Of a DNA stretch of 64,000 nt, positions 1 through 10,652 are shown piece by piece. The stretch is from positions 62,001 through 126,000 of the forward strand of contig NZ_MPHK01000003.1 in the NCBI RefSeq assembly GCF_001957135.1. Reading direction: 5' to 3'. Under the pieces are notes generated by a model, which made no database searches, had not been told where the DNA came from, and worked only from the letters and a program-made list of their open reading frames with translations. Every line of letters starts with the position of its first letter. The stretch's first letter is position 1. Made by a program: the position numbers and the translations under genes. The DNA is from Shewanella sp. UCD-KL21. GTDB lineage: Bacteria; Pseudomonadota; Gammaproteobacteria; Enterobacterales; Shewanellaceae.

Positions 1-542
1 TTAAAAAACAAATCCCCCATGTGCACAATGTTGGCATTTTTCCACATCACAACACTATCCCCGTCAGTATGGCCAGGCCCGAGGTGCTTCACCACCAAAG
101 TATCCTTGTTAAAATGAATTGATATATCAGTCGCGTAGGTGACAACAGGTAGCGCAGATTTTGGCGTATCTTTATCGGCGCTGAGCCGAGTTAGTACATT
201 GTCATGGGCAAAAATAATCGCTTGCTCACCAAAGTGGGCATTACCCCCAGTATGATCCCCATGATAGTGGGTATTGATGACATACTTGGGGCTGCCGGGC
301 TGGATTTTATTTAATGATTGGCTAATTTTGTTCGCCAGCGGCGCAAATTGATCATCGATTATCAATATGCCATCACTGCCGGCTGACACGCCAATATTAC
401 CGCCAGATCCCACAAACATATAAGCAGTGTCACTGAGTTGTGTTGAGCTAATTTGTACATCTTTGAAGCGGTCATCATCAGCCACAGCGCTAGATGTTAT
501 TAGTGATAATGCCAGTAAACTTGTTTTAATTTTATGCTTCAT
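1..542 (-). CDS. Secreted metallo-beta-lactamase-fold hydrolase (partial, C-terminus beyond window)
   Basis: This gene runs off the left edge of the window, so only about the first 180 residues are visible. Reading the minus strand from an ATG at 540-542, preceded by an AAAGGA ribosome site, gives a signal peptide (MKHKIKTSLLALSLITSSAVA) and then a metallo-beta-lactamase fold. The zinc motif THYHGDHTGGN (HxHxDH) lies near residue 92, a further ligand histidine in PGHTDGDS, and the next conserved aspartate in MGDLFF at the edge. The family covers periplasmic hydrolases of many substrates, including some beta-lactamases, so the substrate cannot be named. It is separated from the downstream RND operon by about 60 bases and is probably a separate unit. 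Confidence 0.85.
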   Translation of the reverse strand, partial: MKHKIKTSLLALSLITSSAVADDDRFKDVQISSTQLSDTAYMFVGSGGNIGVSAGSDGILIIDDQFAPLANKISQSLNKIQPGSPKYVINTHYHGDHTGGNAHFGEQAIIFAHDNVLTRLSADKDTPKSALPVVTYATDISIHFNKDTLVVKHLGPGHTDGDSVVMWKNANIVHMGDLFF

Positions 543-605
543 TTGTCGTCCTTTAATGTAAAGCGCCTCATTAATCGCTTAATGTTGCGCTTGCTTGCAT
601 CCTGA

Positions 606-3600
606 TTACACTGTCCAAGGTAGCAGTTTTTTGGCTCGTTTGTCAGCAGAAGCTAATTTTATCGATGACTGATAACGTATGCGATAAAGCGCCTGATAAC
701 AAAGCGGCACCAAGTACAAACTGGTAACAGTTGAGAACGACAGTCCGCCAATAATGGCGATTGCCATTGGCGAATAAGGTGGTCCTCCGCCGCCAATTTG
801 AGTGTCGCCCATTGCTAAAGGCACTAAGCCTAACACTGTGGTAGCAACCGTCATCAATACAGGGCGTAAACGGGTAATACAGATGGCTAAGATAGATTCA
901 GATAAATCGGTTAATTTAGGCGTTTTTTGATTTATTTGGTCAACCAAAACAATGCCATTGTTTACTACGATACCCATTAAGATAAGGATCCCTATCATTG
1001 CCATTACCGACATAGGTGTTGCTGAAATCCACAGTGCCCAAAATACCCCAGTGATAGAGAACAAGATTGAACTGATAATGGCGGTTGGTAATAACAGTGA
1101 TTCAAATAAGGCAGCCATCACAATATAAATCATGATTAATGCCAAAATCATATTTACTGCCATGACGGATTGCTCTTCATCTTGACGCTCAAACCCGCCA
1201 CGTAGCGAGTAGTCATATCCATAAGGGAAGTTGACATTGGCCATTACCTTTTCAATCTGCTCTTGGGCTTCTTCAGTGGTAATGTCATTCACGTTTGCGC
1301 CAATCGACAGCGCAGTTTGGCGATTAAAGTGGCGTATGGTATCAAAGCGGGGCTGTATCTTAATATTGGCGAGATTATCTAAGCTATATAGGCGCTCACC
1401 TTTACGAATGATCGGTAATTGTTTTAGCTGCTCTAATGATCGCTGCCAGCTTTTATCATAGGCGAGCTCAATGCGTAATTCGCCATTAGGATCATGCCTA
1501 TAAGAACGAAGCGGTGCACCGCGTAGCGCCATGGAAATGTGAGAGGCGATTTCGTTAAGTTTTAAATCTAATCTTGCCGCCATTTCACGATCGATTGTAA
1601 TCACCACTTCTTGCTGAGCAGAACTGACTTCAGAGCGCACATCTTCAAGCCCTTCAATGGCGCTAAGCAGAGGTACGACTTGTTCACTTAAGCGAATTAA
1701 CTCTGAGGTCGAGCGACCGGTTAAGGTGACTCTTAAGCCTGAGTTTTCATTGCCCCAACCAAATTGTGGCTTGGCTGCGGCATATTTAGGGAAACCTTCA
1801 CGTATGGTTTCTTTCAATTCAGACATTGGCGTTTCAATATCTTTTTGCAGTAGTAGCGTGGTTTGAATATTGTCTGCTGAGTAATAACTGTAAACAGAAT
1901 CAATCATAAAGGCCTCTTTATTGGCATAAAGATAATCTTCCATTTGATTGATCATCGCTTCAGTGACTTTTAAATTGTGGCGACCTTCTAATTGATAATT
2001 AATGTAGAGGCGATCTTTGCCTTCGCCTTCTGATTGATCTTGTTTTACTAAACTTAAGGGTAATGCGGTAGAGACTAAAATGACCACTGCAATAACCCCT
2101 GATAGCTTTGAGTGAGCCAGTACCCAGGTTAGGCTGCGTTGATAAAGCTGCTGTAACTTAGAGACTTTAGCTTCGGTCTCAATATGAAAATCAAACTTAG
2201 TAAGCATTAATGGGATTAAGGTTTTAGCAACCAGTAATGATGCCGCTAACGAAATGCAAATCGCAATGGCCACATGCTCAAGGAAAATCGTTAGCTCGAC
2301 CTTAACCCCGACAATGTTAGGTAAAAACACGATAGCTGTGGTTAATGTGCCCGCCAAGACGGCTAGGGCGACTTTCTCTACCCCAGTAAGTACCGCTTTT
2401 TCATTGGCCGCTGTTGTTATTTCAGTTGCAGCGCCATCATCTGATAACGCAATTTTTTGCTTTTGTTGTAACACGCTTTCGGTCACCACCACGGCGTTAT
2501 CAATTAACATGCCTACAGCCAGTAATAATCCCATCATCGACAGAATATTTAAGCTGTAACCAAGAAAATACATCCCAGCTAATGTCATACAAAGGGAAAT
2601 TGGCACCGATGACACGACCACTAACGTCATCTTTAAATTACGTAAAAAAAAATACAATACCCCAAAAGAAAGCAGCGCACCCAGTAAGCCAGATAACAAT
2701 AAATCCTGCAGTGATGACTTAACTCCATAAGCTTGATCTTCCATGACGAATAACTTGATGCCTTGAAATTGCTGATCTTGTTTCGTTTTTTCAATAACGG
2801 CTAACACTCGTTCAGATACATCGACTAAATTTGAGCCTGATTCTTTAAACACATCTAAACCAACAGCGTATTTTTGGTCTAAATGACGCCCTTCAAAGGC
2901 TTCAGGGAGGGTAAATTTGACTGAGGCAATATCACCAACAGAAGTGGTGCTATTAAGCTTTACTGCCTTGATATCTTCAAGTGATAAAAACTCTCCCTTG
3001 GGCGATACCTGAAACACCTGATTATTATTTCTAAGTGTGCCAGCACTAATGACAAAGTTTTCTTGTTGTAAACGTTGCTGCAACTGAGCTGGATTAATGC
3101 CAGATGCAGCAAGTTTGTCGGCATCTAGTCTTATTTCAATTTGCTTTTGATCAACCCCATACAAGGTGACTTTTGAGACCCCTTCAATACGCTCAAGCGG
3201 CTTGCGAAGTTGTTTGTCTAACAGATCAAAAGCATTTGATAACTCACGTTCACTGGAGATTCGAATCGTTAACACGGGCATATCAGCGGTAGAAAATTGC
3301 TGAATGAACACCCGTTCCACATCTTTAGGTAGCAGGTGTCTTACTGAATCAATTTTTTCCCGTGCTTCTAAGCTTTTTGTGGCAACATCTTCGCCCCATT
3401 TCATATTTAGCTGAATGTTAGCACCATCTTGGGAAGAGTTTGAACGGACCTCTTCAATACCACTCATGGTGGCTAGCGACTCTTCTAATACGCGGGTAAT
3501 CTCTCGTTCCACCTCTGCTGGGGTAGAGCCTTTATAGGGCACATTGACCTGAATTTGCGGAATATCAATGCCGGGAAACATTTCTAATGGCAATAACCGG

Positions 3601-3686
3601 CTTGAAGCTAAACCAAATAACAGAATAGCCAAAAAGAACATACTGGTGGTGACAGGCCTTTTAATAGCCAGTTTTGTTAGGTTCAT
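606..3686 (-). CDS. RND-family efflux pump permease (second permease of the operon)
   Basis: This is an inner-membrane RND transporter of 1026 residues, the usual family length, which would drive proton-coupled export through a periplasmic adaptor and an outer-membrane channel. It has the N-terminal membrane helix, two large periplasmic loops and the two blocks of membrane helices. In the helix-4 motif (GMLIDNAVVV) Asp396 is followed by Asn, where AcrB has two Asp. The helix-10 motif GIVVNNGIVLVD has Asn where AcrB has the relay Lys. These changes are shared with the partner permease. Its start overlaps the stop of the upstream permease by 4 bases (ATGA), so the two are translationally coupled. 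No outer-membrane channel gene is nearby. Substrate unknown. Confidence 0.93.
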   Translation of the reverse strand: MNLTKLAIKRPVTTSMFFLAILLFGLASSRLLPLEMFPGIDIPQIQVNVPYKGSTPAEVEREITRVLEESLATMSGIEEVRSNSSQDGANIQLNMKWGEDVATKSLEAREKIDSVRHLLPKDVERVFIQQFSTADMPVLTIRISSERELSNAFDLLDKQLRKPLERIEGVSKVTLYGVDQKQIEIRLDADKLAASGINPAQLQQRLQQENFVISAGTLRNNNQVFQVSPKGEFLSLEDIKAVKLNSTTSVGDIASVKFTLPEAFEGRHLDQKYAVGLDVFKESGSNLVDVSERVLAVIEKTKQDQQFQGIKLFVMEDQAYGVKSSLQDLLLSGLLGALLSFGVLYFFLRNLKMTLVVVSSVPISLCMTLAGMYFLGYSLNILSMMGLLLAVGMLIDNAVVVTESVLQQKQKIALSDDGAATEITTAANEKAVLTGVEKVALAVLAGTLTTAIVFLPNIVGVKVELTIFLEHVAIAICISLAASLLVAKTLIPLMLTKFDFHIETEAKVSKLQQLYQRSLTWVLAHSKLSGVIAVVILVSTALPLSLVKQDQSEGEGKDRLYINYQLEGRHNLKVTEAMINQMEDYLYANKEAFMIDSVYSYYSADNIQTTLLLQKDIETPMSELKETIREGFPKYAAAKPQFGWGNENSGLRVTLTGRSTSELIRLSEQVVPLLSAIEGLEDVRSEVSSAQQEVVITIDREMAARLDLKLNEIASHISMALRGAPLRSYRHDPNGELRIELAYDKSWQRSLEQLKQLPIIRKGERLYSLDNLANIKIQPRFDTIRHFNRQTALSIGANVNDITTEEAQEQIEKVMANVNFPYGYDYSLRGGFERQDEEQSVMAVNMILALIMIYIVMAALFESLLLPTAIISSILFSITGVFWALWISATPMSVMAMIGILILMGIVVNNGIVLVDQINQKTPKLTDLSESILAICITRLRPVLMTVATTVLGLVPLAMGDTQIGGGGPPYSPMAIAIIGGLSFSTVTSLYLVPLCYQALYRIRYQSSIKLASADKRAKKLLPWTV

Positions 3687-6600
3687 GATTGAGTCTCCAA
3701 ATCTAAAGACTCAGTGGTTTTGGCTTGATTAATTGCGGTTTTTTGATAGGTTTTTTTATCAAATAAACCGTATAGGGCAGGTATAACCAATAAAGTCAGC
3801 ATGGTAGATAAGCCAAGGCCAAAGATCACCGTGATTGCCATCGGCACGCGGATCTCGCTACCATCGCCGACACCTATTGCCATTGGCAACAAGCCTAGCG
3901 TGGTAGTCATGGTGGTCATCATTATTGGGCGTAATCGAGATTTAGCTGCAGTGCTAATGGCGACGTCTTTATCATTACCTTCTTTACGCAGTTGGTTAAT
4001 TCTATCAACCAACACAATGGCATTATTGACCACAATCCCCGCCAGCATGATTAAGCCGATAAACACCACTACGCTGATATGGGTGCCAGTAATAAACAAG
4101 CCAATAATACTGCCGCCAACGGCCATAGGCACAGCAAACAGAATAAGTAATGGATGCAACAAGGATTCAAACTGACTCGCCATCACCAAGTAGACTAAAA
4201 ATACCGCTAATACTAAGGCGATTTGTAAAGACTTAAATGAATGTTCCATTTCTTCATTTTGGCCACCAAAGCGAGCTTGAATAGAAGAAGGGAACTGTTG
4301 CTGATCTAAAATTTGCTGGGCTTCTTTTACTGCTTCAGTTAAATCACCATAACTTAAGTTAGCTGACACAATCGCCACCCGTTGTTGGCTGACACGATTA
4401 ATGGCAGAAGGACCCACTTGCAATGACACATCAGCAACCGCGCTTAATGGTATAGGGTGCTTACTGTTTGGATTAATAATTAATGAGTTAATGTCTGAGA
4501 TATTATTTCGCTCGTCCAATTCACTGCGCACCAAAATATCCACTTTACGATCACGAACCGTATATTGGCTGGCAATGGTACCGCCCACACGTTGAGCAAT
4601 GCGATTAGCAACAGTGGGCGCTTCTAAATTTAATGACGCAAGCCGGGCATGATCAAACCGAATACTGATCTCAGGCTGACCGTCACGAAGTGAGGTATTG
4701 ATATCACTAAAGCGTGCAGACTCAGATAGAGCCGATACCAACTGTTCGCCACTGTGTTTTAGTTGCTGTAAGTCATAACCTGATAATTCGATTTCTAATG
4801 GGGTTTTAAAACTAAATAGTTCAGGGTGATCAATAGTGGCATCAAGGGCTGGAATACGCCTTGCTGTGGCCCTTAAGTCATTGGCTACATCATTAAACTC
4901 TTGAGGATCTGCCAGCACGACCTGTAACCGCCCCCAGTTTTCACCGCCTCGGGCAGTATCAGAGGTCATTAAGCCGCCACTACCTGCTTGACTGAAGGTG
5001 TGTTTCACCGCTTCTCGGCCACTAATGGAGTAGGCAAGTTGCTCTAAAATGGCGTCAGTTTTTTGAACCGCTGTTCCAGGTGGTAGTAGAATTTCCACAT
5101 AAAACTCACCTTGATTCATAGGCGGAATAAGCTCTACTCCAAGTCTTGGGAATAAACTCCCAGCCCCCACTGTTAGCATTATTGCGACAATGACAGTCAC
5201 AGCTTTATTTGTCATCGCATGGGCTAATACGCGATGATAAATGCTTTCAACAAAACGGTAGCAAAAGTTAAATGCAGCACTTAATGGGCGCATCACTAAT
5301 GATAATGCCCACGAAATAAAGCGAGCTGCAATAATAATGAAATTTAACAGCGCGTTAGGTAGATAACTCAGTAATAGCTTAAATGGGAAACCAAACACTA
5401 ATTTTAGATAATGCACCGTTTTAGCTTTTTTAGTGGTTGGCAGGGCTTTGACTTCAGGCTCAGTTTCAATGGGTAATTGCTTAAAACCCTGTCTTGATGC
5501 CAGCATTGGTATTGCCGTTAGTGCAACAAATAAAGAGGCTAATAAAGCAAAGGTTACCGTTAATGCTTGATCTGAAAATAATGCCCCTGCGATACCATCA
5601 ACAAAAACTAACGGGACAAATACCGCTAAGGTGGTTAAGGTGGAGGCAAAGATTGCCCCTGCCACTTCTTTACTGCCTTTAAGCGCTGCAGCAACTTTTT
5701 CAAGCCCTTGAGCTTTATAGCGGTCAATATTTTCCAGCACCACAATGGCATTATCAACCAGTAAGCCTATGGCCAGCGCAATACCGCCTAAAGACATAAT
5801 ATTGAGACTGATATCGGCAAAGTACATCATGTTAAAAGTAGCAATAACTGAAAATGGAATGGAAATAGAAATAATTAACGTGGCAATAATGTCACGTAAA
5901 AATAGGTAGATAACTAACATCGCAAGCAAGCTGCCAAACAGCGCAGCGGCGGTTACTTCACTGACTGCACTTTGAATAAATTCAGACTGATCATAAATGA
6001 CTTCTAGCTGATTATCGGCAGCTTCACTGTTGATTTTATCAAGCTCAGCACTGAGCCTTTTAGCGACCGATACGGTATTGGCATCACCTTCTTTATATAT
6101 GGCAAGCTCAATTGATTCGACTTGGCCAATACGAGTGATATCACTGCGCTCTTTATAGCCGTCAACAATATCGGCAACTTCAGCAAGTCGAATTAAGGTT
6201 TGGCCATCACGATAGACAATGACATTTCTTAACTCATCTAGGTTATTAAATTGGTTCAGGGTGCGAACTAAATATTCTTTGTCGCCTTGGATCACTTTAC
6301 CCGCAGACAAATTGATGTTTTCTTCATTAATACGGCGCTTTATATCGTCTGCATTAAGGTTGAGTTGCTGCAGTTTTTGTTGATTTAGCAGGATATGAAC
6401 TTCTTGCTCTAAGCCGCCAGATAATCTAACTGCGGCGACACCTGATAGCGCCTCAAGTCGCCTTTTTAGCTCTTCTTCTGCAAAGGTGCGTATGCTTTTT
6501 AGCTGGGCCTCACTCGCATCAGGTACTGATAATGCTACTCGCATTATCGGGTCGAGGTTTGGGTTAAAGCGCAGTAATAATGGTTTGTTGATGTCTAATG

Positions 6601-6952
6601 GCAGTTCGATGGTATCGATTTTTTCACGCACCTCTAAACTGGCCATATCCATGTTGGTACCCCATTCAAACTCAAGCACCACATCGGATAAACCTGAGCG
6701 TGAAATAGAGCTAATTTTACGTAGCCCTTTAACCACACCAACGGCTTCTTCAATGGGCTTTGAAATTAACTGTTCAACTTCAACCGGGGCTGCGCCATCA
6801 TAGGCGGTTCTTACGGTGACGCTTGGGTAACTAAGATCGGGTAACAGCTTTACCGCAAGGCGGGTAAATCCGACCATACCAAAGAGCATGATTGCCAGCA
6901 TAAACATCCACACAGACACAGGACGTTTTACCGAAGTATTAATTATCGACAT
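3683..6952 (-). CDS. RND-family efflux pump permease (first permease of the operon)
   Basis: This is a 1089-residue RND transporter, slightly longer than its neighbour because of an extra cytoplasmic stretch near residues 495-545 (ALPTTKKAKTVHY and following) in the middle of the protein. The helix-4 motif GLLVDNAIVVLEN has Asp400 followed by Asn, and helix 10 reads GIVVNNAIVLVDRIN, again lacking the AcrB lysine. It lies 17 bases downstream of the adaptor gene and overlaps the next permease by 4 bases. An operon with one adaptor and two different permeases recalls MdtABC and TriABC, in which the two permeases form a mixed trimer. Whether these two do so is inference. Confidence 0.93.
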   Translation of the reverse strand: MSIINTSVKRPVSVWMFMLAIMLFGMVGFTRLAVKLLPDLSYPSVTVRTAYDGAAPVEVEQLISKPIEEAVGVVKGLRKISSISRSGLSDVVLEFEWGTNMDMASLEVREKIDTIELPLDINKPLLLRFNPNLDPIMRVALSVPDASEAQLKSIRTFAEEELKRRLEALSGVAAVRLSGGLEQEVHILLNQQKLQQLNLNADDIKRRINEENINLSAGKVIQGDKEYLVRTLNQFNNLDELRNVIVYRDGQTLIRLAEVADIVDGYKERSDITRIGQVESIELAIYKEGDANTVSVAKRLSAELDKINSEAADNQLEVIYDQSEFIQSAVSEVTAAALFGSLLAMLVIYLFLRDIIATLIISISIPFSVIATFNMMYFADISLNIMSLGGIALAIGLLVDNAIVVLENIDRYKAQGLEKVAAALKGSKEVAGAIFASTLTTLAVFVPLVFVDGIAGALFSDQALTVTFALLASLFVALTAIPMLASRQGFKQLPIETEPEVKALPTTKKAKTVHYLKLVFGFPFKLLLSYLPNALLNFIIIAARFISWALSLVMRPLSAAFNFCYRFVESIYHRVLAHAMTNKAVTVIVAIMLTVGAGSLFPRLGVELIPPMNQGEFYVEILLPPGTAVQKTDAILEQLAYSISGREAVKHTFSQAGSGGLMTSDTARGGENWGRLQVVLADPQEFNDVANDLRATARRIPALDATIDHPELFSFKTPLEIELSGYDLQQLKHSGEQLVSALSESARFSDINTSLRDGQPEISIRFDHARLASLNLEAPTVANRIAQRVGGTIASQYTVRDRKVDILVRSELDERNNISDINSLIINPNSKHPIPLSAVADVSLQVGPSAINRVSQQRVAIVSANLSYGDLTEAVKEAQQILDQQQFPSSIQARFGGQNEEMEHSFKSLQIALVLAVFLVYLVMASQFESLLHPLLILFAVPMAVGGSIIGLFITGTHISVVVFIGLIMLAGIVVNNAIVLVDRINQLRKEGNDKDVAISTAAKSRLRPIMMTTMTTTLGLLPMAIGVGDGSEIRVPMAITVIFGLGLSTMLTLLVIPALYGLFDKKTYQKTAINQAKTTESLDLETQS

Positions 6953-6969
6953 AGTAGGCGCGTCCTTGT

Positions 6970-8076
6970 CTATTTGCTGGCGAGGCTGTTTTTGGCGTAA
7001 GAAAGGGGACTGATGATTTCGACTAACGACTGGTCTTTAAGGTTTTGCTGACCACTAATGACGATTTGTTCACCAGACTGCACACCAGATAGAATTTCAA
7101 CTTTATCATTCTCACGATAACCTAAGGTCACTTCACGACGGCTAGCGGTATTATCTTTAATGACATACAGTGCTTGGGTGTCATCTTGGTTAATAATGGC
7201 GTTAAAAGGTACAGTAACAACATCATTGTGGGTATCATATTTAAGCTCAACACGGGTGAACATGCCGGCTTTTAATGTTGCGTCTTTATTGTTGATGGCG
7301 ATAGTGACTTTGAAAGTACCGCTTTGGGCATCAACAATTGGGCTAATTCGTAATACATTGGCGATAATATTTTGCTCTGATGAACCTTTATTATGAGCGT
7401 ATTGATTACTAATGCGTGCTTCTTGACCTAAACGTAAGCTATTAAGTTGTTGCTCAGGTAAATGTACAATGCCGTGTAATTCATCTTGATTGACAATATA
7501 AAACAACTCTTCAAACTCTTTGGCCATATTGCCTTTTTTCACATGTCTGGTGGCGACGATGCCATCGATAGGTGACACAATGCGGCTTTCAATCACGTAT
7601 AGCTCTGCGAGATCTCGCTGAGCCATGGCGGCTTGTAAGTTAAACTCCAGCTTTGCCATTACATCTTGGCTAACAAATTCTTTGTTTTTCATCTGTTTTA
7701 AGCGGTTTAATTCTTGTTCAATAATCTGAACTTCAGCCAGCGCACGTTGATAATCAAATTGTTGGCGTTTGGCATCAATGGTCGTCAGTGCTTGGCCTTT
7801 TTTAACTCTATCACCTTCTTCAACGTTTATTGAAGTAATTAAGCCTGCAATTCGGGTAACGACATGGGCTTCTTCTGGCGCTTCAAGCGTTGCTGTGGTG
7901 CTATAAAACGAAGACACATTTCCTTGAGTCACTTGTGATACCTCAACAGGTACCGCGTATTTTTCTTCTTCTGCAGCGGTTTCTTGTTCACCATTACAGC
8001 CACTTAGCATGATTGATAATGCCGTAATACAAAAAACAGATGAGGTGAATTTTTTAATCTTGTTGAACCTTTCCAT
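6970..8076 (-). CDS. RND efflux periplasmic adaptor (membrane fusion lipoprotein)
   Basis: This 368-residue protein begins with a lipoprotein signal peptide ending in LSGC (Cys27) and continues with the usual adaptor layout. There is a first half-lipoyl strand (ATLEAPEEAHVVTRIAGLI), an alpha-helical hairpin rich in Glu, Gln and Lys at about residues 105-150, a second half-lipoyl segment (ESRIVSPIDGIVATRH), and beta-barrel and membrane-proximal domains. It would bridge the two RND permeases to an outer-membrane TolC-type channel that must be encoded elsewhere. It is the first gene of the three-gene operon. The start ATG is supported by GGTATCCCATGG context, but no strong ribosome site is seen. 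Confidence 0.92.
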   Translation of the reverse strand: MERFNKIKKFTSSVFCITALSIMLSGCNGEQETAAEEEKYAVPVEVSQVTQGNVSSFYSTTATLEAPEEAHVVTRIAGLITSINVEEGDRVKKGQALTTIDAKRQQFDYQRALAEVQIIEQELNRLKQMKNKEFVSQDVMAKLEFNLQAAMAQRDLAELYVIESRIVSPIDGIVATRHVKKGNMAKEFEELFYIVNQDELHGIVHLPEQQLNSLRLGQEARISNQYAHNKGSSEQNIIANVLRISPIVDAQSGTFKVTIAINNKDATLKAGMFTRVELKYDTHNDVVTVPFNAIINQDDTQALYVIKDNTASRREVTLGYRENDKVEILSGVQSGEQIVISGQQNLKDQSLVEIISPLSYAKNSLASK

Positions 8077-9132
8077 GGGATACCTGCCAATTAACTAAGT
8101 GTTATAAGTGACGTGACATGCCACAGAGTGTGGAACCAAAGCATGCAAACGTCACGTTATAATATGTAACTAATGTTGAATTTATGTTTACAAAGCACGT
8201 AGCGTGCCAAAATTAATTACTGTTGATTTTCAGAGCTTTAGTAGGTTTGGTGGTATTTTTGATCCTTGAATGTTAACAAGGGGTAGTGGGAATGCTCAAC
8301 AAGTGGTGAAATTGCTTACTAAGATTTGAGTTAAGGTTTTTGATTTTTGTTGATTAGGAATGTGCGCAAATGGCCATTGAACTAATTTGGCTTTAACAAG
8401 AGTGATATTAATAATACAAATAAAATAAAAGTGAAAATATTTCAAGATGTAAAAACATATAAAGAAGACCAAATTCTGGGTAAAAATGAAACTAAATCGC
8501 AAGTTTTACTATCTCTAACGGCCATTTTTTAGAACAAATAGATTTTCTTTATACCGATATAATTTAAAAAGCAGGTTTTTTATAAGATTTTATTGATATT
8601 TTTACTCAAATTAGTGCTTATCAAGGCCTAAGGTGAATGAAAATGACTATTCCAAGCATGTTTTTGGCTGTTTTACAGTATTTTTCTACCTAAATCTTTA
8701 ACTGAAAATGAATTCAAATCGGCAATATTTCTAATCGTCAGTTGTATTGCCAGGCACAAATCTGATGCAATTTCTTCTATAAAAACAAATTTAACTGGCT
8801 TATTTAGGGTGATTTATGTCGTACTTTTGGCTTATTTTAAAGCTTGTTTAATTCTTGTTTGTAATACAAATCTAAGAGGTAAAGTGCTGGAGTTTCTTTA
8901 ATTTTAACTTAAATTTACGTGTGGCGGCTATTAGGATTTAATAAATAATACAGCGGAGCGAGGATAATGTGGCTTATGAGCAGTCTATGGTAAATAAACT
9001 TTAAACGGCAATAAATGTGTTTGAAGTATTATTCATACTTGGCTGCTATGGTAACCAAAGTTCGCAGCAAGGGACTTTGGTGTTCATTAAGCGAGGTCGT
9101 CAATGCTAACTTAACAGCTTCTTTAAGGCATT
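8077..9132. other. 1.06-kb AT-rich intergenic region without a convincing gene
   Basis: This lies between the efflux operon start and the gltA terminator. The only open frame of note (8296-8502, minus) has low-complexity Phe/Ile/Lys composition and no ribosome site, so I do not call it. The first 200 bases must contain the efflux-operon promoter. Near the right end are two small hairpins: AAGTAT/ATACTT around 9023-9039, and an 8-bp stem ACCAAAGT/ACTTTGGT at 9054-9081. Both sit just before a bidirectional terminator. They could belong to a small RNA or to untranslated sequence. Confidence 0.5.
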
Positions 9133-9159
9133 AAAAAAGCGCCTAAATAGGCGCTTTTT
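9133..9159 (-). terminator. Rho-independent terminator of gltA (probably bidirectional)
   Basis: A near-perfect inverted repeat (AGCGCCTA, then TAGGCGCT) is flanked by an A-run on the left and a T-run on the right. It lies 15 bases past the gltA stop. Confidence 0.85.
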
Positions 9160-9173
9160 CACAAACGATTAAG

Positions 9174-10460
9174 TTATCGTTTATCTATGCTGACAAAGTC
9201 ACGGTCTTCTGAGCCAGTGTATAACTGACGTGGACGACTGATTTTGTGACCTGGTTGGTCAAGCATTTCTTTCCAGTGAGCAATCCAACCAACAGTACGA
9301 GAAAGTGCAAATAGCACTGTAAACATACTTGTAGGAATACCGATTGCTTTCATGATGATCCCTGAGTAGAAATCAACATTTGGATATAGCTTTTTAGAGA
9401 CGAAATAATCGTCTTCTAAAGCAATGCGTTCAAGTTCCATCGCTACATCTAGCAAAGGATCGTTCACATTTAGCTCAGCTAACACTTCATGACATGTTTC
9501 ACGCATCACTTTAGCGCGAGGGTCGAAGTTTTTGTAAACACGATGACCAAAGCCCATTAAGCGGAATGGATCAGCTTTGTCTTTCGCACGAGCAATAAAC
9601 TCAGGGATGCGATCAACACTGCCAATTTCTTCAAGCATGTTTAGACAAGCTTCGTTAGCACCACCATGAGCAGGACCCCATAGTGAAGCAATACCCGCTG
9701 CAATACATGCAAATGGGTTAGCACCTGATGAACCCGCTAAACGAACCGTAGAGGTAGAAGCGTTTTGTTCATGATCTGCGTGTAATACAAAGATTCTGTC
9801 CATTGCTTTTTCAACAACTGGATTGACTTGGTATTCTTCACACGGAACAGCGAACATCATGCTTAAAAAATTACCTGCATAACTTAGGTCGTTGCGTGGG
9901 TAAACAAAAGGTTGGCCTATTGAATACTTGTAGCACATTGCTGCAATGGTAGGCATCTTAGAAACAAGGCGGAAAGCCGCAATTTCACGATGTTTTTCAT
10001 CATTGACATCAAGAGAATCTTGGTAAAACGCAGATAATGCACCCGTAACACCACATAGCATAGCCATTGGATGTGCATCACGACGGAAACCTCTGAAGAA
10101 CGAAGCTAATTGCTCGTTCACCATGGTGTGATTCTTAACCATAGCCACAAACTCTTCGTATTGAGTTTTGCTAGGTAATTCACCATAAAGCAGTAAGTAA
10201 CAAACGTCTAAATAGTTAGATTCAGTAGCTAGTTCATAAATTGGATAGCCACGGTGTGTAAGTACACCTTTTTCGCCATCAATGTATGTAATTGCAGACT
10301 CGCAAGATGCGGTCGCTAAAAAACCTGGATCGAAGGTGAAATGACCTGTCTTTCCAAGTTTACTGATATCGATTACATCAAATCCAGCAGTTCCCTGCTT
10401 GATAGGTAATTCGATCGAATCTGTCCCCGGTAACTCTAATTTGGCTATATTGTCAGCCAT
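9174..10460 (-). CDS. gltA: Citrate synthase
   Basis: This enzyme condenses oxaloacetate and acetyl-CoA to citrate, the entry step of the TCA cycle. Its 428 residues match the hexameric, NADH-sensitive type II enzymes of gammaproteobacteria. Catalytic His265 is in AHGGANEAC and His306 in GFGHRVYK, and the third catalytic residue is in NVDFYSGI. The start follows a clear AAGGAG ribosome site. The gene is divergent from sdhCDAB, sharing a 414-base regulatory region, an arrangement also known from Escherichia coli. Confidence 0.98.
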   Translation of the reverse strand: MADNIAKLELPGTDSIELPIKQGTAGFDVIDISKLGKTGHFTFDPGFLATASCESAITYIDGEKGVLTHRGYPIYELATESNYLDVCYLLLYGELPSKTQYEEFVAMVKNHTMVNEQLASFFRGFRRDAHPMAMLCGVTGALSAFYQDSLDVNDEKHREIAAFRLVSKMPTIAAMCYKYSIGQPFVYPRNDLSYAGNFLSMMFAVPCEEYQVNPVVEKAMDRIFVLHADHEQNASTSTVRLAGSSGANPFACIAAGIASLWGPAHGGANEACLNMLEEIGSVDRIPEFIARAKDKADPFRLMGFGHRVYKNFDPRAKVMRETCHEVLAELNVNDPLLDVAMELERIALEDDYFVSKKLYPNVDFYSGIIMKAIGIPTSMFTVLFALSRTVGWIAHWKEMLDQPGHKISRPRQLYTGSEDRDFVSIDKR

Positions 10461-10516
10461 ACCCCGTTCTCCTTACTTCATTCTTTTCTGTGAGTGCGGC
10501 ATGTTAAGCGGACATT

Positions 10517-10546
10517 ACTTTACAGTGAATTAGTGTCACATTTCAA
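10517..10546 (-). promoter_or_regulatory. Candidate gltA promoter
   Basis: On the minus strand TTGAAA (10541-10546) and TAAAGT (10517-10522) are 18 bases apart, reasonable sigma-70 -35 and -10 boxes about 57 bases upstream of the gltA start. The spacer contains GTGA and TCAC seven bases apart, one base off the CRP spacing, so a CRP role is not claimed. Confidence 0.4.
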
Positions 10547-10652
10547 TTTAAATAAGCGTTTAAATTTATTAGACCATGGTATAAAGCTTGCTAGACGCCT
10601 TGTTAGCAATGGTTTTTTTGCAAAAAAGCATCAAAAAACAAATTTTACATAG

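Noticed and set aside
8296..8502. 68-codon minus-strand frame
   Set aside because: Low-complexity Phe/Ile/Lys sequence and no ribosome site in an AT-rich gap; likely chance.
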